DNA of 64,000 nucleotides. Source: Pycnopodia helianthoides (lineage: Eukaryota; Echinodermata; Asteroidea; Forcipulatida; Asteriidae). Of this stretch, positions 9,164-20,433 are shown piece after piece; position 1 is the first letter of the stretch; the number at the start of each line of letters is the position of its first letter. A program made the position numbers and the translations under genes. The DNA lies in NCBI GenBank assembly GCA_032158295.1, contig CM063258.1, positions 13,677,703-13,741,702 of the forward strand, read 5' to 3'. The notes under the pieces were generated by a model, which ran no database searches, was not told where the DNA came from, and worked only from the letters and a program-made list of their open reading frames with translations.

Positions 9164-9811
9164 GGTGTTTTCAATGGAAACTTGCACCGAGCCCTATTAG
9201 CTCATGTACATGTAATGCCACTGAGTAAGATGTCTGTCTAGAGTACATTTTACATTTGGAGTTTCCTGGTTTTTTGTTTGCTATTTTCTTTTATTTCCAC
9301 GGGAGGGTATTGTGTGTGTTCACCAAATTTCATTCATTGCTTAGCGGGTGAGTGGATTTTCCCCTCAACTTTCCCACTAGACTGTGTCATTGACAACTTT
9401 CCCAGGCGTTGCATTTTGCGTGACCTCAAACAGGCTTAACATTATTGGTTCTGGCAGCCTACACGTTAAAGGAGTGTTCATTGTTTGTTTTTCGGAAAAT
9501 TTGTAAATTCACACATTGTTGTGAGGGTGAAATCGGGATTATTAAGTGATTTTCATCCTCTAGTTTTCACTTAACACACAATCCAACCAACTGGTTGGAA
9601 TTTTCACAGGAATTGCCCTGAACTTTTTCAGTGACTGGCCAGCAGGACCAGTTAGCTTTTCGTTTCAATGGCCAGTTATATTTTTCACTAGACCATATTT
9701 CATGTTAAAAAAGGGATAGTTTTCAATTTCTGAATTATCCAGCTGGACACTTAGGGTGTATTTTGAGTGGTCCTCAGGTGTTTAAAGTGGCATGTGGCCA
9801 TCGGACCACTG
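9164..9811. other. unassigned intron sequence
   Basis: AT-rich; no gene or clear repeat. TGGCCAGCAGGACCAGTTAG near 9640 is faintly like R1/R2 interiors. Confidence 0.4.
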
Positions 9812-10171
9812 TTAAAGGGTGTGTACAACATTGGCAAGATTGAAAATATAAATGTTCACAGATTCACACATAACTTACATGATTTAAAGTAAGTAATGGT
9901 AGAAAGGGTTCCTTAAAATATTTCTGCCTAAAATGCTATCGTTTCTGAGAAATAAATAAAACAATAGTTTTTATCACGCACGATAATAAACTCGATGTTT
10001 GAAAAACAGAAAACACATAAGGTCTCTTTTCACTATTTTCTCGTGACCTCGGTGACCAATTGAGCTCAAATTTTCACATGTTTGTTATTTCATGTATGGT
10101 TAATCACACAAAACATGAACTTTGTTTGAGACTTTTTTGTCAGCTCTACCAATCCTGTATAATACCTTTAA
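9812..10171. mobile_element. family T2 element
   Basis: TTAA then AGGGTGTGTACAACATTGG; right end CCAATCCTGTATAATACCT then TTAA (10168-10171). Contains the shared module (inverted) near 10060-10100. Confidence 0.75.
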
Positions 10172-10650
10172 AGGGTGTGTACAACATTGGCAAGATTGAA
10201 AACAAAAATGTTCACAGATTTGTGCAGAACTTACATGGTATAAAGATGGTCATGGTGGAAAACTTCCCTTGAACTATTTTTGCTTGAAATGCTATAGTTT
10301 TTAGGGAATGAGTAAAACAAATTAGTCTTTATCGCGCATATGTCCAAAACTCGATGTTTGAAAACAGTGAAATCATTTAACCCTTTCAAGCGCTGACCGG
10401 TCTCTAGCCACCGGTTTAAATCCCTGCAGACAAATAGTTGTAAAACAAAAATTAAAGATCCCACAGCCACACAGTTTTCAGAATGGGAAAGAGGGACTTT
10501 TTAGGGCACTATTGTGACCAGTTTTTTTTTTTTTTTGGGGGGGGGGTGGTGATTTGCAAAAATTGAGAGAACAATTAATGTGTCCACATAATCAATTTAT
10601 GACAAAATAAATGGTGCATGAAAGGGTTTATGTTTTTTTTCACAGTCTGG
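10168..10650. mobile_element. second T2 copy, interrupted and truncated
   Basis: Starts at the TTAA that ends the preceding T2 copy and repeats its left half (GTGTGTACAACATTGGCAAG) as far as GAAAACAGTGAAATCATTTAA, where a T7 element interrupts it. A short poly-T remnant resumes after 10630. Confidence 0.65.
10377..10630. mobile_element. family T7 element (CCCTTTCA tips)
   Basis: TTAACCCTTTCAAGCG on the left and GCATGAAAGGGTTTA on the right: inverted CCCTTTCA tips with TTAA/TTTA flanks, piggyBac-like. It contains a long T run and a G run at 10520-10546. Confidence 0.6.
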
Positions 10651-10812
10651 AGTTACACACAGAGCACAGAGGCCATATCCTCTGTTGCCCCTGGTCTTGT
10701 CCTTAGTGCCCCTTGAAAGATTTCCCATAGACTTTAAGACTTTCCAATGGAAGTGCCCTTCGTGAGATAAAAAATTGCCTCGTCTCTCACAAGGATGAAA
10801 AAAGTCCAGGCC
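10644..10812 (+). mobile_element. family E element
   Basis: CAGTCTGGAGTTACAC at the left and AGTCCAGGCCCG at the right; interior TGCCCCTTGAAAGATTTCCC and CATAGACTTTAAGA as in other E copies. Confidence 0.65.
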
Positions 10813-11379
10813 CGTATAGCATCTCAACCAGAGCCTTCTTTTGGATTTGTGTTTCTTTGGACCCTCCATCATTTTAGAAGGAGAAAACAAAAGGGAAAAT
10901 CTGTATGGGCATCCCTAAGGATGAGAGGCACTTGGAGGAGGAGGATGCAGGGGGAAGACGACACCAACTCCTTGGAGAGGAAGACGCTGATATTAACGTG
11001 ACCTTTTCTCGGCATTCCACCTGGCACTCCCCCGCCCCTAAATTGAATCAAAATTGGACGTACATTCCTTGAGCGTCTCACGCTAATTATCAATTTAGAA
11101 AACATTGGCAGTTGCCTGTAGACTCTACGGAGAATGCTCTCTTTTTATTGTCAGGGGGCTTGGATGGCTTGGGGGAGCGGGGGGGGGGGGGGGGGGGGGG
11201 GTGTTGGTTGCTAGGAACTTGCGAAGATACTTTTTCCTTGTACTGCAAGGAAATGTTTGTATTGATTTGGAAAGTGTATTGAATTCGTGTTTTGTTTCAA
11301 TGCGTTCTCCTGTGTTTTTAATACAAAAAACAGGCACTATGTTTTAAAGTCCACAGTGGGGCAGGTACGATTACGTACA
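10813..11379. other. unassigned, with a long G run
   Basis: Contains a purine-rich stretch around 10930-10985 and a G homopolymer near 11179-11201. Overlapping short frames on both strands have no recognised domain. Confidence 0.4.
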
Positions 11380-11545
11380 TGTTTTTTCTGTAGTGCGCTT
11401 GCCCCTCTGGTATTATGGGAATGATTACTTCCATCGTGGCCTGCCCGGCGTTCTCCGAGGCAGACAAACGCACCCAATTAATTTCCAATTAAGACGTCTT
11501 CGGAAGCCTGCGGAGAAAACAAGAGAGAGAATTTAATTGAGTTTA
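11380..11545. promoter_or_regulatory. non-repeat island with homeodomain-type sites
   Basis: A less AT-rich, non-repeat stretch containing CAATTAATTTCCAATTAAG near 11475, two ATTAA cores 10 bp apart, and CTTCGGAAGCC. A candidate intronic enhancer, judged from composition only. Confidence 0.25.
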
Positions 11546-11659
11546 TGATGATCGGTTTTTGTACACGGTGTTTCTGGCTGGTTAAATAACAGTGCCTCTG
11601 TGTCTTGAAGCCGATGGGGATTTGGGGGGGAGGGGGGGAGGGGGGGGGGGGGGGGTGAC

Positions 11660-11770
11660 AATGTGCCTCTAAAATGTTCCCCATTGCTGAGGAGTAAGTG
11701 AAGGATGATGAATCAGCTCAATCCATCTGAGAGGACTTCTTATTGTGTGGTTTTTTTTTCTGGCTAAAAT
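11660..11770 (+). repeat. copy 2 of the 115-bp duplicated segment
   Basis: See 7307-7425. Similarity begins at GTGCCTCTAAAATGTTC, just after a G run, and ends after TTTTTTTCTGGCTAAAA. Confidence 0.7.
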
Positions 11771-12399
11771 GTCATCAGAGAAATGGCCTTGAACGTGGCC
11801 AGCGGGTAATTATGCAGATTAGTTAATGTGCATTTTTATACTTGTGCATGACACATGCGGTGCAGGGTATATGTGGGAACGGCCGAAGAGAGTTAAAGAT
11901 GCTCGGTCCGATTCGTGGCCGATTGTACACAAAACATTTAGATTGAAATTTGAAATTAGCTATTTGTATAGGTTCAAGAGTACTCCGAATTGAACCATGG
12001 ATTTATGACAGGGTCCTGCAAGGGGTTAAGAATTTTAAAAAAGCCTTTATTTGTAGAATGAAAAATGGTCTTGCCCTCTCAAAGATGGAGGTCCAGGCCT
12101 GGAGGAGTGTTCTCCAACATGTAAAAAAAAAAAAGCTTGGCGCACCACCGTGCTTTCTGTGGCACCCGCCCCGATTAAGAAGTCGCCGCTAAGGTTTAAA
12201 ATCCGTCTGCTACTTTTTTCCCCCCGCCATTTTTTCACAGTTCAAATGCCATCTTTAATCACCTCAGAGTGCATCACCATGATCACAGAGCATGTACAAG
12301 CCAAAATTTTATTCCGGGGCCCGTAGGCGGCCCCCTGGACCCCACGCTGTAAAGGCTTTGCACTCGCATAGCCCCCCACCCCCCAGCACGGACCTTTAA
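11771..12399. other. mostly unassigned; one family E fragment
   Basis: 12050-12100 carries the right end of family E (GGTCTTGCCCTCTCAAAGAT, GTCCAGGCCTGG). 12290-12395 is C-rich. Nothing else recognised. Confidence 0.45.
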
Positions 12400-12621
12400 T
12401 TGTCAAAGCTGGAGAATACCGCTGGAGGGATGTCTTTGGGATGCCCTGCTTTGGGTTTGGATTCCCCTCAGTACTCTACTCACTTGAAAGTTCTGGGTCA
12501 AAAAGCTTTCAGTGCAGCTGGACCAATGATTTGGAACAATCTTCCTCCTGTCTTTAGGGAATTCTGTTTAGTTTATCTCTATTTTCATAAAGCTCTTATG
12601 ACTCACCTCTATCCATGTTAA
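12400..12621 (+). mobile_element. LINE ORF2 C-terminal fragment
   Basis: The open frame contains YSTHLKVLGQKAFSAAGPMI then WNNLPPV and FHKALMTHLY, the usual post-reverse-transcriptase tail of CR1/L2-type non-LTR retrotransposons (xRAFSxAAPxLWNSLP...FKxxLKTHLF). A 5'-truncated dead copy without catalytic residues. Confidence 0.7.
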
Positions 12622-13310
12622 TTTCTATCACGTGCGCGTTGATCTTGATGGAATAGCACCTTATAAACTTTAATTGAACTATTGTGTGATGTTAATGCCC
12701 TTTTAAATGCCCTTTTAAAATAAAAAAAAATAAATTCACAACGAGTTTGGACGTCCTGCGTGTATACAGTATGTTTAATTTAAACCTCTCCCCAATGAAT
12801 GTATAATATTTTGTGGAGACCTTTAACAACCTCTGCCATCGGTGTAAAACTCCATTAAGAAAAATCTCTGGTGAAAAAAAAACCCTTTTCATTCTACAAG
12901 TACCCAGCACTAAAAAAAAAAAAAAAAGAAAGAAAAAAAGGAAGCAATTTACAAATTTGACTAGTGGGCTTGCAGGAGAACAAGTTCCAGTCCGTCTTCA
13001 GCTGTTTCCACTGGCGTGTGGCCAGAGGACAACTGTTCACAGGGGAACTCGGGTTCATAATTTTGGCACTCGGGGCGCCTTATCTGTTTATTTCTCAACA
13101 GGTGTCGTATACATGTACCTCGTTTTTTTGTTGTTGGTGTTTTTCCCTGAAGCGGTGTTACATGTTGTACTATGTAGGATGAACACGTAGCGGGTTACAC
13201 AGAGCCAGTGAGGTACATTGTACAGTTGACTCTGTCCTTTGGAATCCCCCTGGCCCATTGTGTAAATATAGTGACTCAAGATGATTTTGGAAGCAGTCAA
13301 GGGATATCTT
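12622..13310. other. unassigned intron sequence
   Basis: A-rich tract at 12913-12950 and AT-rich sequence. The 125-codon plus frame at 12813 reads through the A tract as poly-lysine and is not credible as a gene. Confidence 0.4.
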
Positions 13311-13397
13311 AAAGGAACATTACAGAATTGGTTGTTGCTAACAAAACAGTTGCTGGCAGTGTAAGCACTTTATGTAATCCACCATATACATAAACTA
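13311..13397 (+). mobile_element. truncated family T1 copy (left end)
   Basis: AAAGGAACATTACAGAATTGG to ACCATATACATAAACT, identical in layout to the first 85 bp of full T1 copies, then breaks off. Confidence 0.75.
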
Positions 13398-14032
13398 CGT
13401 AACCCAACCACTTCGTCTAGACGCAATAACCGCATTAGGGAATAAAGAATATTATTTTGGGTTTGCACCCTTACAAGCACTGCATACTCTGCGCTTTTCC
13501 GAGTCATGCAATCAAAAAAGATGTCAACAAGTAGGGTTTCCAAATTCTAACGGGCTCATCCAAAAGTAATCGAGATGTCCCTCGAGCCAAACTCATAATA
13601 AAAAAAAACATGTTTCCCTAAAAGTAAAATTTAAAGTGACTTGATGACATTTCACAAGTTACTTTCCCAAAACACATTATCCCCCTTTTCGGGGGGGAGG
13701 GGGGTATGTTCCCTTTAAAGAGAACAGCCTAGATAATCCATTCTTGAAGACCTCTGGAGCACAGGTCACTTGTTATGTAGCCAGTAGGGCATCTTGGGTA
13801 GGCCTCAGCGAGATGAGTTGCCTAGCAACGGAGTCGTGGCTTGGTGATGGACTTATTTCTCCGACACATGACTCCTCAAACACTTGACTGGGACGTGTTA
13901 AATCCGTTGAGTCGCTTAGCACGGTGTCTTTACCCGAAGGTTAACAGCTTGATGTTGACGGCTGTGTTTATTCATAGGGCCGTGGGTACATTTGACTGAA
14001 AGCCGACTAAGCGCAGAAAAAAACTCTGCTTA
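13398..14032. other. unassigned, includes a C/G-rich tract
   Basis: No gene or transposon recognised apart from the X-box-like site at 13817. Confidence 0.4.
13817..13829. promoter_or_regulatory. RFX X-box-like palindrome
   Basis: GTTGCCTAGCAAC fits the RFX consensus of two GYNRCC half-sites with a 1-bp spacer. It lies in non-repeat sequence. Binding is inferred from the motif only. Confidence 0.35.
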
Positions 14033-14398
14033 TTAACTGTATTATACAGGATTGGTAGAGCTGACGAAATAGCCACAGACAGTGTTCATGTTTTGTGTGA
14101 TCAACCATATACACGAGATAACAAACCTGTGAAAGTTTGGGCTTAATTCGTTGTGTGAGTCAGGAGAAAATAACCATACACAATTTTCCGCATGGAAACA
14201 CATTGTCCTTAATTTGGGTTGCGTTTTATGTAGGTTTTCAGATACAGTTTTCTTGAATATGCCTTCATTTCAGAGGGAAATATTTCACAGAAAAAAGTAG
14301 TTCTAGTATGTAAGCTCCATAATCAGTAAGCTTTCAGACCAAAATTAAACACTGATGTTTTTAAAAATCCTTTCCAATCCTGTATAAGTACCTTTTAA
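14033..14398 (+). mobile_element. family T3 element
   Basis: TTAACTGTATTATACAGGAT on the left; CCAATCCTGTATAAGTACC then TTTTAA on the right. Shared module ACAAACCTGTGAAAGTTTGG at 14121-14140, 88 bp from the left TTAA. AGGATTGGTAGAGCTGAC also begins the inverse of T2. Confidence 0.75.
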
Positions 14399-14448
14399 AG
14401 CTGGGATTGGTTTGAAAAGGACACTAAGTGAAGGAAAGGCTCTGCTTA

Positions 14449-14837
14449 TTAAAGGAACATTACAGAATTGTTTTTTGCTAACAAAACAGTTGCTGGCAGT
14501 GTAAGCACTTTATGTAATCCACCATATACATAAACTGACAAACCTGTAGAAGGTTGAGATCGATCGGCCATCTGGGTCACGAGAAAATAGTGAAAAACCG
14601 ATTACACATTTGCATGAAATCATATAGATTCAACAAACGATAAAACGCTCACTGAGTGATAAACTCCAATCGGAAAATTAGTTTATTCCTTTCTCATCAA
14701 ATATGGCATTTCAGACAGAAACATTTAAAGGGATGTTTTCTACTATCATCATTAGACCGTGTAAGTTTTATGTAAATCTGTGATCAAAAGTATATTTTAC
14801 AAGTTTTTTTCTTACCAATTCTGTAATGTTCCTTTAA
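14449..14837 (+). mobile_element. family T1 element, complete
   Basis: TTAA, tip AGGAACATTACAGAATTG, matching right tip CAATTCTGTAATGTTCCT, TTAA. Nearly perfect 19-bp inverted repeats. Module GACAAACCTGTAGAAGGTTG at 14537. No coding capacity. Confidence 0.85.
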
Positions 14838-15204
14838 CTGTATAGTCTACCACCCAAAATGGCATGTGATAGAGCTTGAGTGTGACTGTTCTTCTGCTAA
14901 ACCTTGCATTGCAAATGAATTTGTGGCGAACGACAACATTGTGCGTATCACAATGCGTCAGTTCAGTACGTATGACGTATTTCTTTGAATTTCACAAAAT
15001 TGGTTTAGCATAAGTTAAAGCTCCATGGTAGTTGAGATTATTGCTGATTCCCCCAGAGTGTATGTTTGGCGAAGTTTAACATTAATTTTGTTACAAAAAA
15101 CGCTTTATCTGTTATATTTGATCATCCCTGATTTATACCCATTTTGGATTTAAGGCTCTTTTGAATATTAACAATTTTAATAAATGAAATTATTATAATT
15201 ATGG
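14838..15204. other. unassigned intron sequence
   Basis: Nothing recognised. Confidence 0.4.
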
Positions 15205-15497
15205 GACGTCGTGGCCGAGCGGTCGAGTACAGTGGACTAAAGTTCTGTAATTTACAGAAAGTGGGTTCGATTCCTGGCCTGGTCGGGTGTGACACCTTGT
15301 GTCCTTGAGCAAGGCACTTTGTCATAATTGCTTCTCTCAACCCAGGAGTGCAAATGGTGGGTACCGGTGAGAGCTGTGGAGTAACCTGCTTTGGAATGGC
15401 ATCCTGTCCAGGGGAATTGAAATAATCTCAGTCGTTTAGTGCCAATAAAACCGGCCTGATGTGCCATATTGGCTCAGGACAGATTTTTTTTTTTTTT
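15205..15497 (+). mobile_element. SINE-A relative, tRNA-derived, with a poly-T end
   Basis: A box GTGGCCGAGCGGTCGAG and B box GGGTTCGATTCCTGG, then TGTCCTTGAGCAAGGCACTT shared with SINE-A; the 3' body differs and ends in a T run. A distinct subfamily. Confidence 0.7.
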
Positions 15498-15528
15498 TAA
15501 CTCGGCCTGAATTGTAGCCATTTGGGAT

Positions 15529-15830
15529 TTAAAGGGTGTGTACAACATTGGTAAGATTGAAAATATAAATGTTCACAGATTTGCACATAACTTACATGGT
15601 GTAAAGATGGTCATGGAGGAAAACTTCCCTTGAAATGCTATAGTTTCTAGGAAATGAGTAAAACAATTAGTCTTTATCACGCATGTCCAAACCCGATGTT
15701 TGAAAACAGTGAAAACATATAACGTTTTTTTTCCCACTGTTTTCTCATGATTCCGAAGACCGGTTGAGCTTAACCTTTCACAGGTTTGTTATTTCATGTA
15801 AAGACGATGTGACCTGTGACATCACATGTT
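15529..15830. mobile_element. family T2 copy, right end lost
   Basis: TTAAAGGGTGTGTACAACAT through the inverted module (GAGCTTAACCTTTCACAGGT) and then breaks off. Confidence 0.65.
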
Positions 15831-17230
15831 TACAAAAGATCCACAGAGCCTGGACTTCCTGCAGGCACGATTTGTACACAGCTCAATGGAAGAAAGCATA
15901 AAATCTTATATTTCATGGAGATTGCACTGTCTAATTCTTATCAACTTTTGATATGATGAAAGGGGGCACATCTAAAAACTTGTCCAGCTTTTACTTTCAT
16001 AACTCTTGGTTTTATGTGGAAGTTATGACACAAAATGTCAACTTTCCCATAGGACCAGTGTAGTATCTTGCCTGCCAGAATACTCAAAGAATGTACAAGG
16101 TCACACTTATTGTAAACAACGTTCACATGGTCTATATGTTGGGTCACAAGATGTGTTGATACAAGTCTTTGAAAATTACCAATGCTATCAATGTTGAACA
16201 TGTGCTTTAAGGCTTATTCGATTAGAATAATTATGAAGATGTACAGTGAGGACCCTGGGGTGCTGAGCCGACTAATGTATGTTTGTAAAGCCGTACCGCT
16301 GTGGGCACATTTGACTTAAAGCTGGGAGTTGGTGTCCGAAACACATCAACTGCTTTGCACAGGAAAGCTTTGCTCACCAGACAAGGCTACCAGCCAAACT
16401 ACCATACATCCAAGTACATAGTGCATTATGTACGTAAATTGCAGGGAAAGATTTCATCCAACAATAGCCAACATATGCGTGTCCCAACGCGCAGGATCAG
16501 CACGCAAAGGATACTGGGTGAAATTTAAGTCCAAGCAACACCGGCAACCATCATGTCGCGCCGATTTTTGAAGCAACGCGATGCACAACTACACAACCTG
16601 GCAGACACAGTTACATGTACATAATGTAAACTAGAGCATGGCATACATTATTGGCAGCTTGATATATATATTTTGTAACTGTACTCGGTTTTCCAAGATG
16701 CATTGCGGTGTGGTTTTCAAAATGGCGCTCGTGCAGATATGGCCTGTTGTGCATAGCAAAGCAATAAAGACAGGACATGTTTTGTGCCCACTGAAAGCTG
16801 GCTTATGATTATGTTTTTTGAGTAGCAAACTGATACCTTTTATGTTTGCTGTTGCTGTCGGGCGGTGAGCCTTTCATACAGAAGTCTTCAGACTGTGTTG
16901 ATGTCTGTGTTAAATCATGCATGCTACTGGGAGAGCAGGTCTGTTGTTCGGTTCCTGTTGAAGAGACTGTTGAGCCAACCCAACCCCCATCCCCCCTCAG
17001 GCCCAATGCAGACAAAACAGACTCTGTTTACATTGTATAGTGGATATGGCCTGACCTGATGATGCGAATAATACCTGTACTCTAAGAGCATCAGATAAAT
17101 GGGAGGACACAAAAATTGAAGACTTCGGATGGGAGGATTGTTGGATCGGAGGATTGTTCTCTAGTCAGTTAGTGGTTCCTTTGTTGTGCTGTCCCCACAC
17201 TGCTGATAATGTGCTAAAGCATAGAGCAAG
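15831..17230. other. unassigned intron sequence
   Basis: Several overlapping short frames on both strands around 15941-16201 and 16809-17112 have no recognised domain. GGCTACCAGCCAAACTACCA at 16384 weakly recalls family K. Confidence 0.4.
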
Positions 17231-17402
17231 GAAGGCAGGGTGTACTTTCGGTAATTGTCAAAGACCAGTATCCTCACTTAGTGTGTCTCAACATTATGCA
17301 TAAATAAACAAAGTTTGTCATCGAAGTTGCATGAAAATAAAGAAAGACAACTTACATCCTTGTTGCATAGAATTGTGTGCTTTCAGATGCCTGAGAAATG
17401 GT
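17225..17402 (+). mobile_element. truncated family T4 copy
   Basis: GGCAGGGTGTACTTTCGGTA, TCAAAGACCAGTATCCTCAC and GTGTGCTTTCAGATGC match T4; it stops abruptly at the SINE-A boundary. Confidence 0.65.
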
Positions 17403-17438
17403 TTACAAGGTGCTATGGCGCAAGCTCAACATGCTTTT

Positions 17439-17785
17439 CAGGGCTCGAATTTGACACTGGACCGAGGCCCGAGGCCAGTGATTTTAGCATTGGGCCAGTA
17501 AACTCATGTTCGGACAAGTCCGGCGGTCTTGTGTTTGTGTTCAAATGTTGACTTTCAGTCTGATAAATACAATTCTGTTGATTATCAAAGACTACTTACC
17601 CATACTATACAAATGAGATAAATCTTCTCTTAGTGCTTTTTCAAATTCAAACAGTTAAATATTAACCTGTTTAGGCTTTTTTCTTCTCACTTCAATTCTG
17701 GTCTTGTACTCAAAATTCTGGTCCAGTAAATATTTTTAGCTAGAAGCTTGCGGTCTTGTGGGTTTTCCCCCAAATTCTAGCCCTG
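17439..17785 (+). mobile_element. family R1 element, complete
   Basis: Begins CAGGGCTCGAATTTGACACT and ends AAATTCTAGCCCTG. Flanked by CTTTT on both sides (17434-17438, 17786-17790). 347 bp, non-coding. Confidence 0.85.
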
Positions 17786-17947
17786 CTTTTAATGCAGCGA
17801 ACCATGCCAGAAACATGGGGCTAACCCCTTTTTTCAGTGTTACGTGCGTGACACAACACACTGGACCAATGGCTTTACGTCCCATCCCAAAGGACGGAGC
17901 AATAATGGTTTTAAAGTGTCTTGCTTGAAAAGGACACACATGTCAAG

Positions 17948-18323
17948 CAGGCCTTGCCCTTAAGCTTTTTGTAAAGTAGCCCACCGGGCTAGTAAACTGT
18001 GCATTTTACTTGCCCCCAGGAAGTTTTAGTAGCCCAGATTTTAAACAGGAGTTGCCATAAATGTAATGTTCTGACGTGTTATATGTTATTGATCACAACC
18101 GTTTAATGACCAAATGAAGTTATATTCACACACTCAATAACGATTAACACATTTTATACATTATTATTCACATCTGAAAAGGAAGAAATTAGCATTTTAA
18201 ACAAGTAGGTTGCACAGTTTTTAGTAGCCCACAGGGCAAGTTGAGAAGTGGTGTTTACTAGCCCATAGCATTTTTTACTAGACAATGTACAGTACGCCGG
18301 GCTAGTGTTAAGGGTGAGCCCTG
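17948..18323 (+). mobile_element. family R2 element, complete
   Basis: CAGGCCTTGCCCTTAAGC to AGGGTGAGCCCTG, flanked by TCAAG on both sides (17943-17947, 18324-18328). Confidence 0.85.
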
Positions 18324-18390
18324 TCAAGACCGGGACTCGAACCCACACTCTGCTGATCAGAAACACAAGTCTAGTGTGCTTGACCATTTG

Positions 18391-19262
18391 ACCATTGATG
18401 AATGGATTCTGTTTGTGGTATTTTTTTTCTTCAACTGAAAGCATAAACGTAAAGTTTGCAACAGAAACATCTCAGGAAAAAGTGTGTGACTGATGGGAAT
18501 AAACTTGTTTTGCTTACATGTATGTGAAACTGGGCCTGGTACACAAGTGATGTACATGTAGCCTGAGTAGATGCAGTTTATCGGTGTCACATAAGTGCAG
18601 AGTACCAGCGCATGTATTGAATTACCAATACTGATGTACACAGCAGCAGGTGGTTACCTTTCCATGAGTGTATTATTGTGGTTTCCTTTACAGGTTGCGT
18701 TGTCCATTTCCTCATTTCCCATTTTCATGGCTAGCTGTACACTGTACTTTCCAACATCACTACAGTATTTGTTAGTGTGTACTTGAAAACACACACACAC
18801 TCCCCCCCCCCTCGCTTAACGAATGCCCCTCAAAACAAGTTTACCAAGGGCTTCAAAATTTACATGGTAATACGTTGTTGGCGAGTTTTTCCATTGGTTA
18901 AGAGGGTCTGTTTTGCTCTTTTTTCTTCTTCAATGATTTTGTTATCTTTTATCTGTTGTACATAACATGTCCAGGTATACTGCCTGTGTTGTTTTAAGCT
19001 TAGTTGTTTGCTTAATTAGTTAAGTTTTATTGTTTAGTTTGATCTACCATTGACAACTGACATACCGATTTTGCACTTAAAGGATGCTGGGAGAGTTTTG
19101 TCCTGCCCCCCTCCTGACCAAATCACTGACCCCCCCCCCCTCTTGGACGTGTGGCATGGTCCAGCTTTAGGATATCATGGCATAGGAGCTGACAAATGTC
19201 TACGATGTGGTTAAGACAGTGGAATTATTTGGAAAATGTCAGCATGTCTTTTTGCGGAGTTT
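18391..19262. other. unassigned intron sequence
   Basis: CA and C runs near 18790-18812 and 19131; no gene or transposon recognised. Confidence 0.4.
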
Positions 19263-19580
19263 TTAACCCTTTGCATGCCACGGGCGCAAATTTGTGCCCG
19301 CGACGTTTATTCCCTCACTGCTGTGGGCGCGTATTTGGCATCGTTCCTATGCAAGGAGGGGAACAGGGTTGAACAGTCCAAGGTGTTGGGGATGCTTTTC
19401 GGCGTGCTTCGGAAGTGTGTATTTTCAAAATTCTGCATTCAAAATAAATTCTGTTTGAACTACCTGGTTGCCAGTATTATACTCTACATTTGTCGTATTT
19501 TTCATTTTGCAATAAAACAGTTCCTTCACACAGCGGACAGGGAATAGTGTGTGTAGAGAATGCAGCATGCAAAGGGTTAA
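19263..19580. mobile_element. family T7 element (CCCTTTGCATGC tips)
   Basis: TTAA, CCCTTTGCATGC ... GCATGCAAAGGG, TTAA: a perfect 12-bp inverted repeat with the TTAA target of piggyBac-type transposons. The interior includes GGGCGCAAATTTGTGCCCGC. Confidence 0.78.
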
Positions 19581-19970
19581 AGAAACATTACAGAATTGGT
19601 TTTGCTAACAAAACAGTTGCTGGCAGTGTAAGCACTTTATGTAATCCACCATATACATAAACTGACAAACCTGTAGAAGTTTGAGATCGATCGGCCATCT
19701 GGGTCGCAAGAAAATAGTGAAAAACCGATTACACATTTGCAAGTGAAATCATATCGATTCAGCAAATGAATAAAACGCTCACTGAGCGATAAACTCCAAT
19801 CGGAAAATTAGTTTATTCATTTCTCATCAAATATGGCATTTCAGACAGAAATATTTCAAGGGACGTTTTCTACTATCATCATCATTAGACCGTGTAAGTT
19901 TGATGTAAATCTGTGACCAAAAAGTATATTTTACAAGTTCTTTCTTACCAATTCTGTAATGTTCCTTTAA
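19577..19970 (+). mobile_element. family T1 element sharing its TTAA with the T7 element
   Basis: TTAAAGAAACATTACAGAAT (one tip mismatch) to CTGTAATGTTCCTTTAA. The TTAA at 19577-19580 is also the right target of the T7 element. Confidence 0.85.
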
Positions 19971-20433
19971 GGAAGATGTTTAAATGTTGACTCTGGGTCT
20001 GATGAATATTTTTTAATTATGTGGAGTAACAAAGCACTGTACCCATAAGACAGACGAGATAAACATTCTCTTAGTTCCTGTTCAAACAAAATATCTAATT
20101 ACTATCTCATCCTTGTTTTGTTTTGTAAGAGACACCCCACGCCTACAAGCCTTTGCTTTTTTTTTTAATGGGTCTCATGCCTCCATACAGTCTCAGTCTC
20201 TGCGAGCTAATCAAAGCTGTCTATTTATGTATGGAAATTAATGTTGATGATGGAATCAAAACAGTTTATCGATGGATGTCAAACTGTGTGCTGTAGATAG
20301 GTTTGTTTTTTTTCTTCTCAATTTTGATTCTGGGTCTTGTAACAACAACTATGGTGAGGTAAAAACGTTAGAGCTACAAGCCCTGCGCTTTTGTGAATCC
20401 CCCCCTCCCAAATTCAAGCTGTGTTTCTGTCCT
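19971..20433. other. R1-like remnant
   Basis: GACTCTGGGTCTGATGAATA, TGGGTCTTGTAACAACAACT and GAGCTACAAGCCCTGCGCTT are R1 interior pieces in R1 order. Together with 13-20 bp fragments nearby they suggest a decayed R1 copy. Confidence 0.5.

Larger units (their letters stand above)
17403..18390 (-). mobile_element. SINE-A split by R1 and R2 insertions
   Basis: Minus-strand SINE-A pieces: 17403-17438, 17786-17947 (CACAACACACTGGACC, AGGACGGAGCAATAATGG) and 18324-18390 (GGGACTCGAACCCACACTCT). R1 and R2 occupy the gaps with matching 5-bp duplications, so both are younger than this SINE. Confidence 0.72.

Noticed and set aside
11105..11347. 80-codon plus frame with a poly-Gly run
   Set aside because: Reads through a G homopolymer; no conservation evidence or domain.
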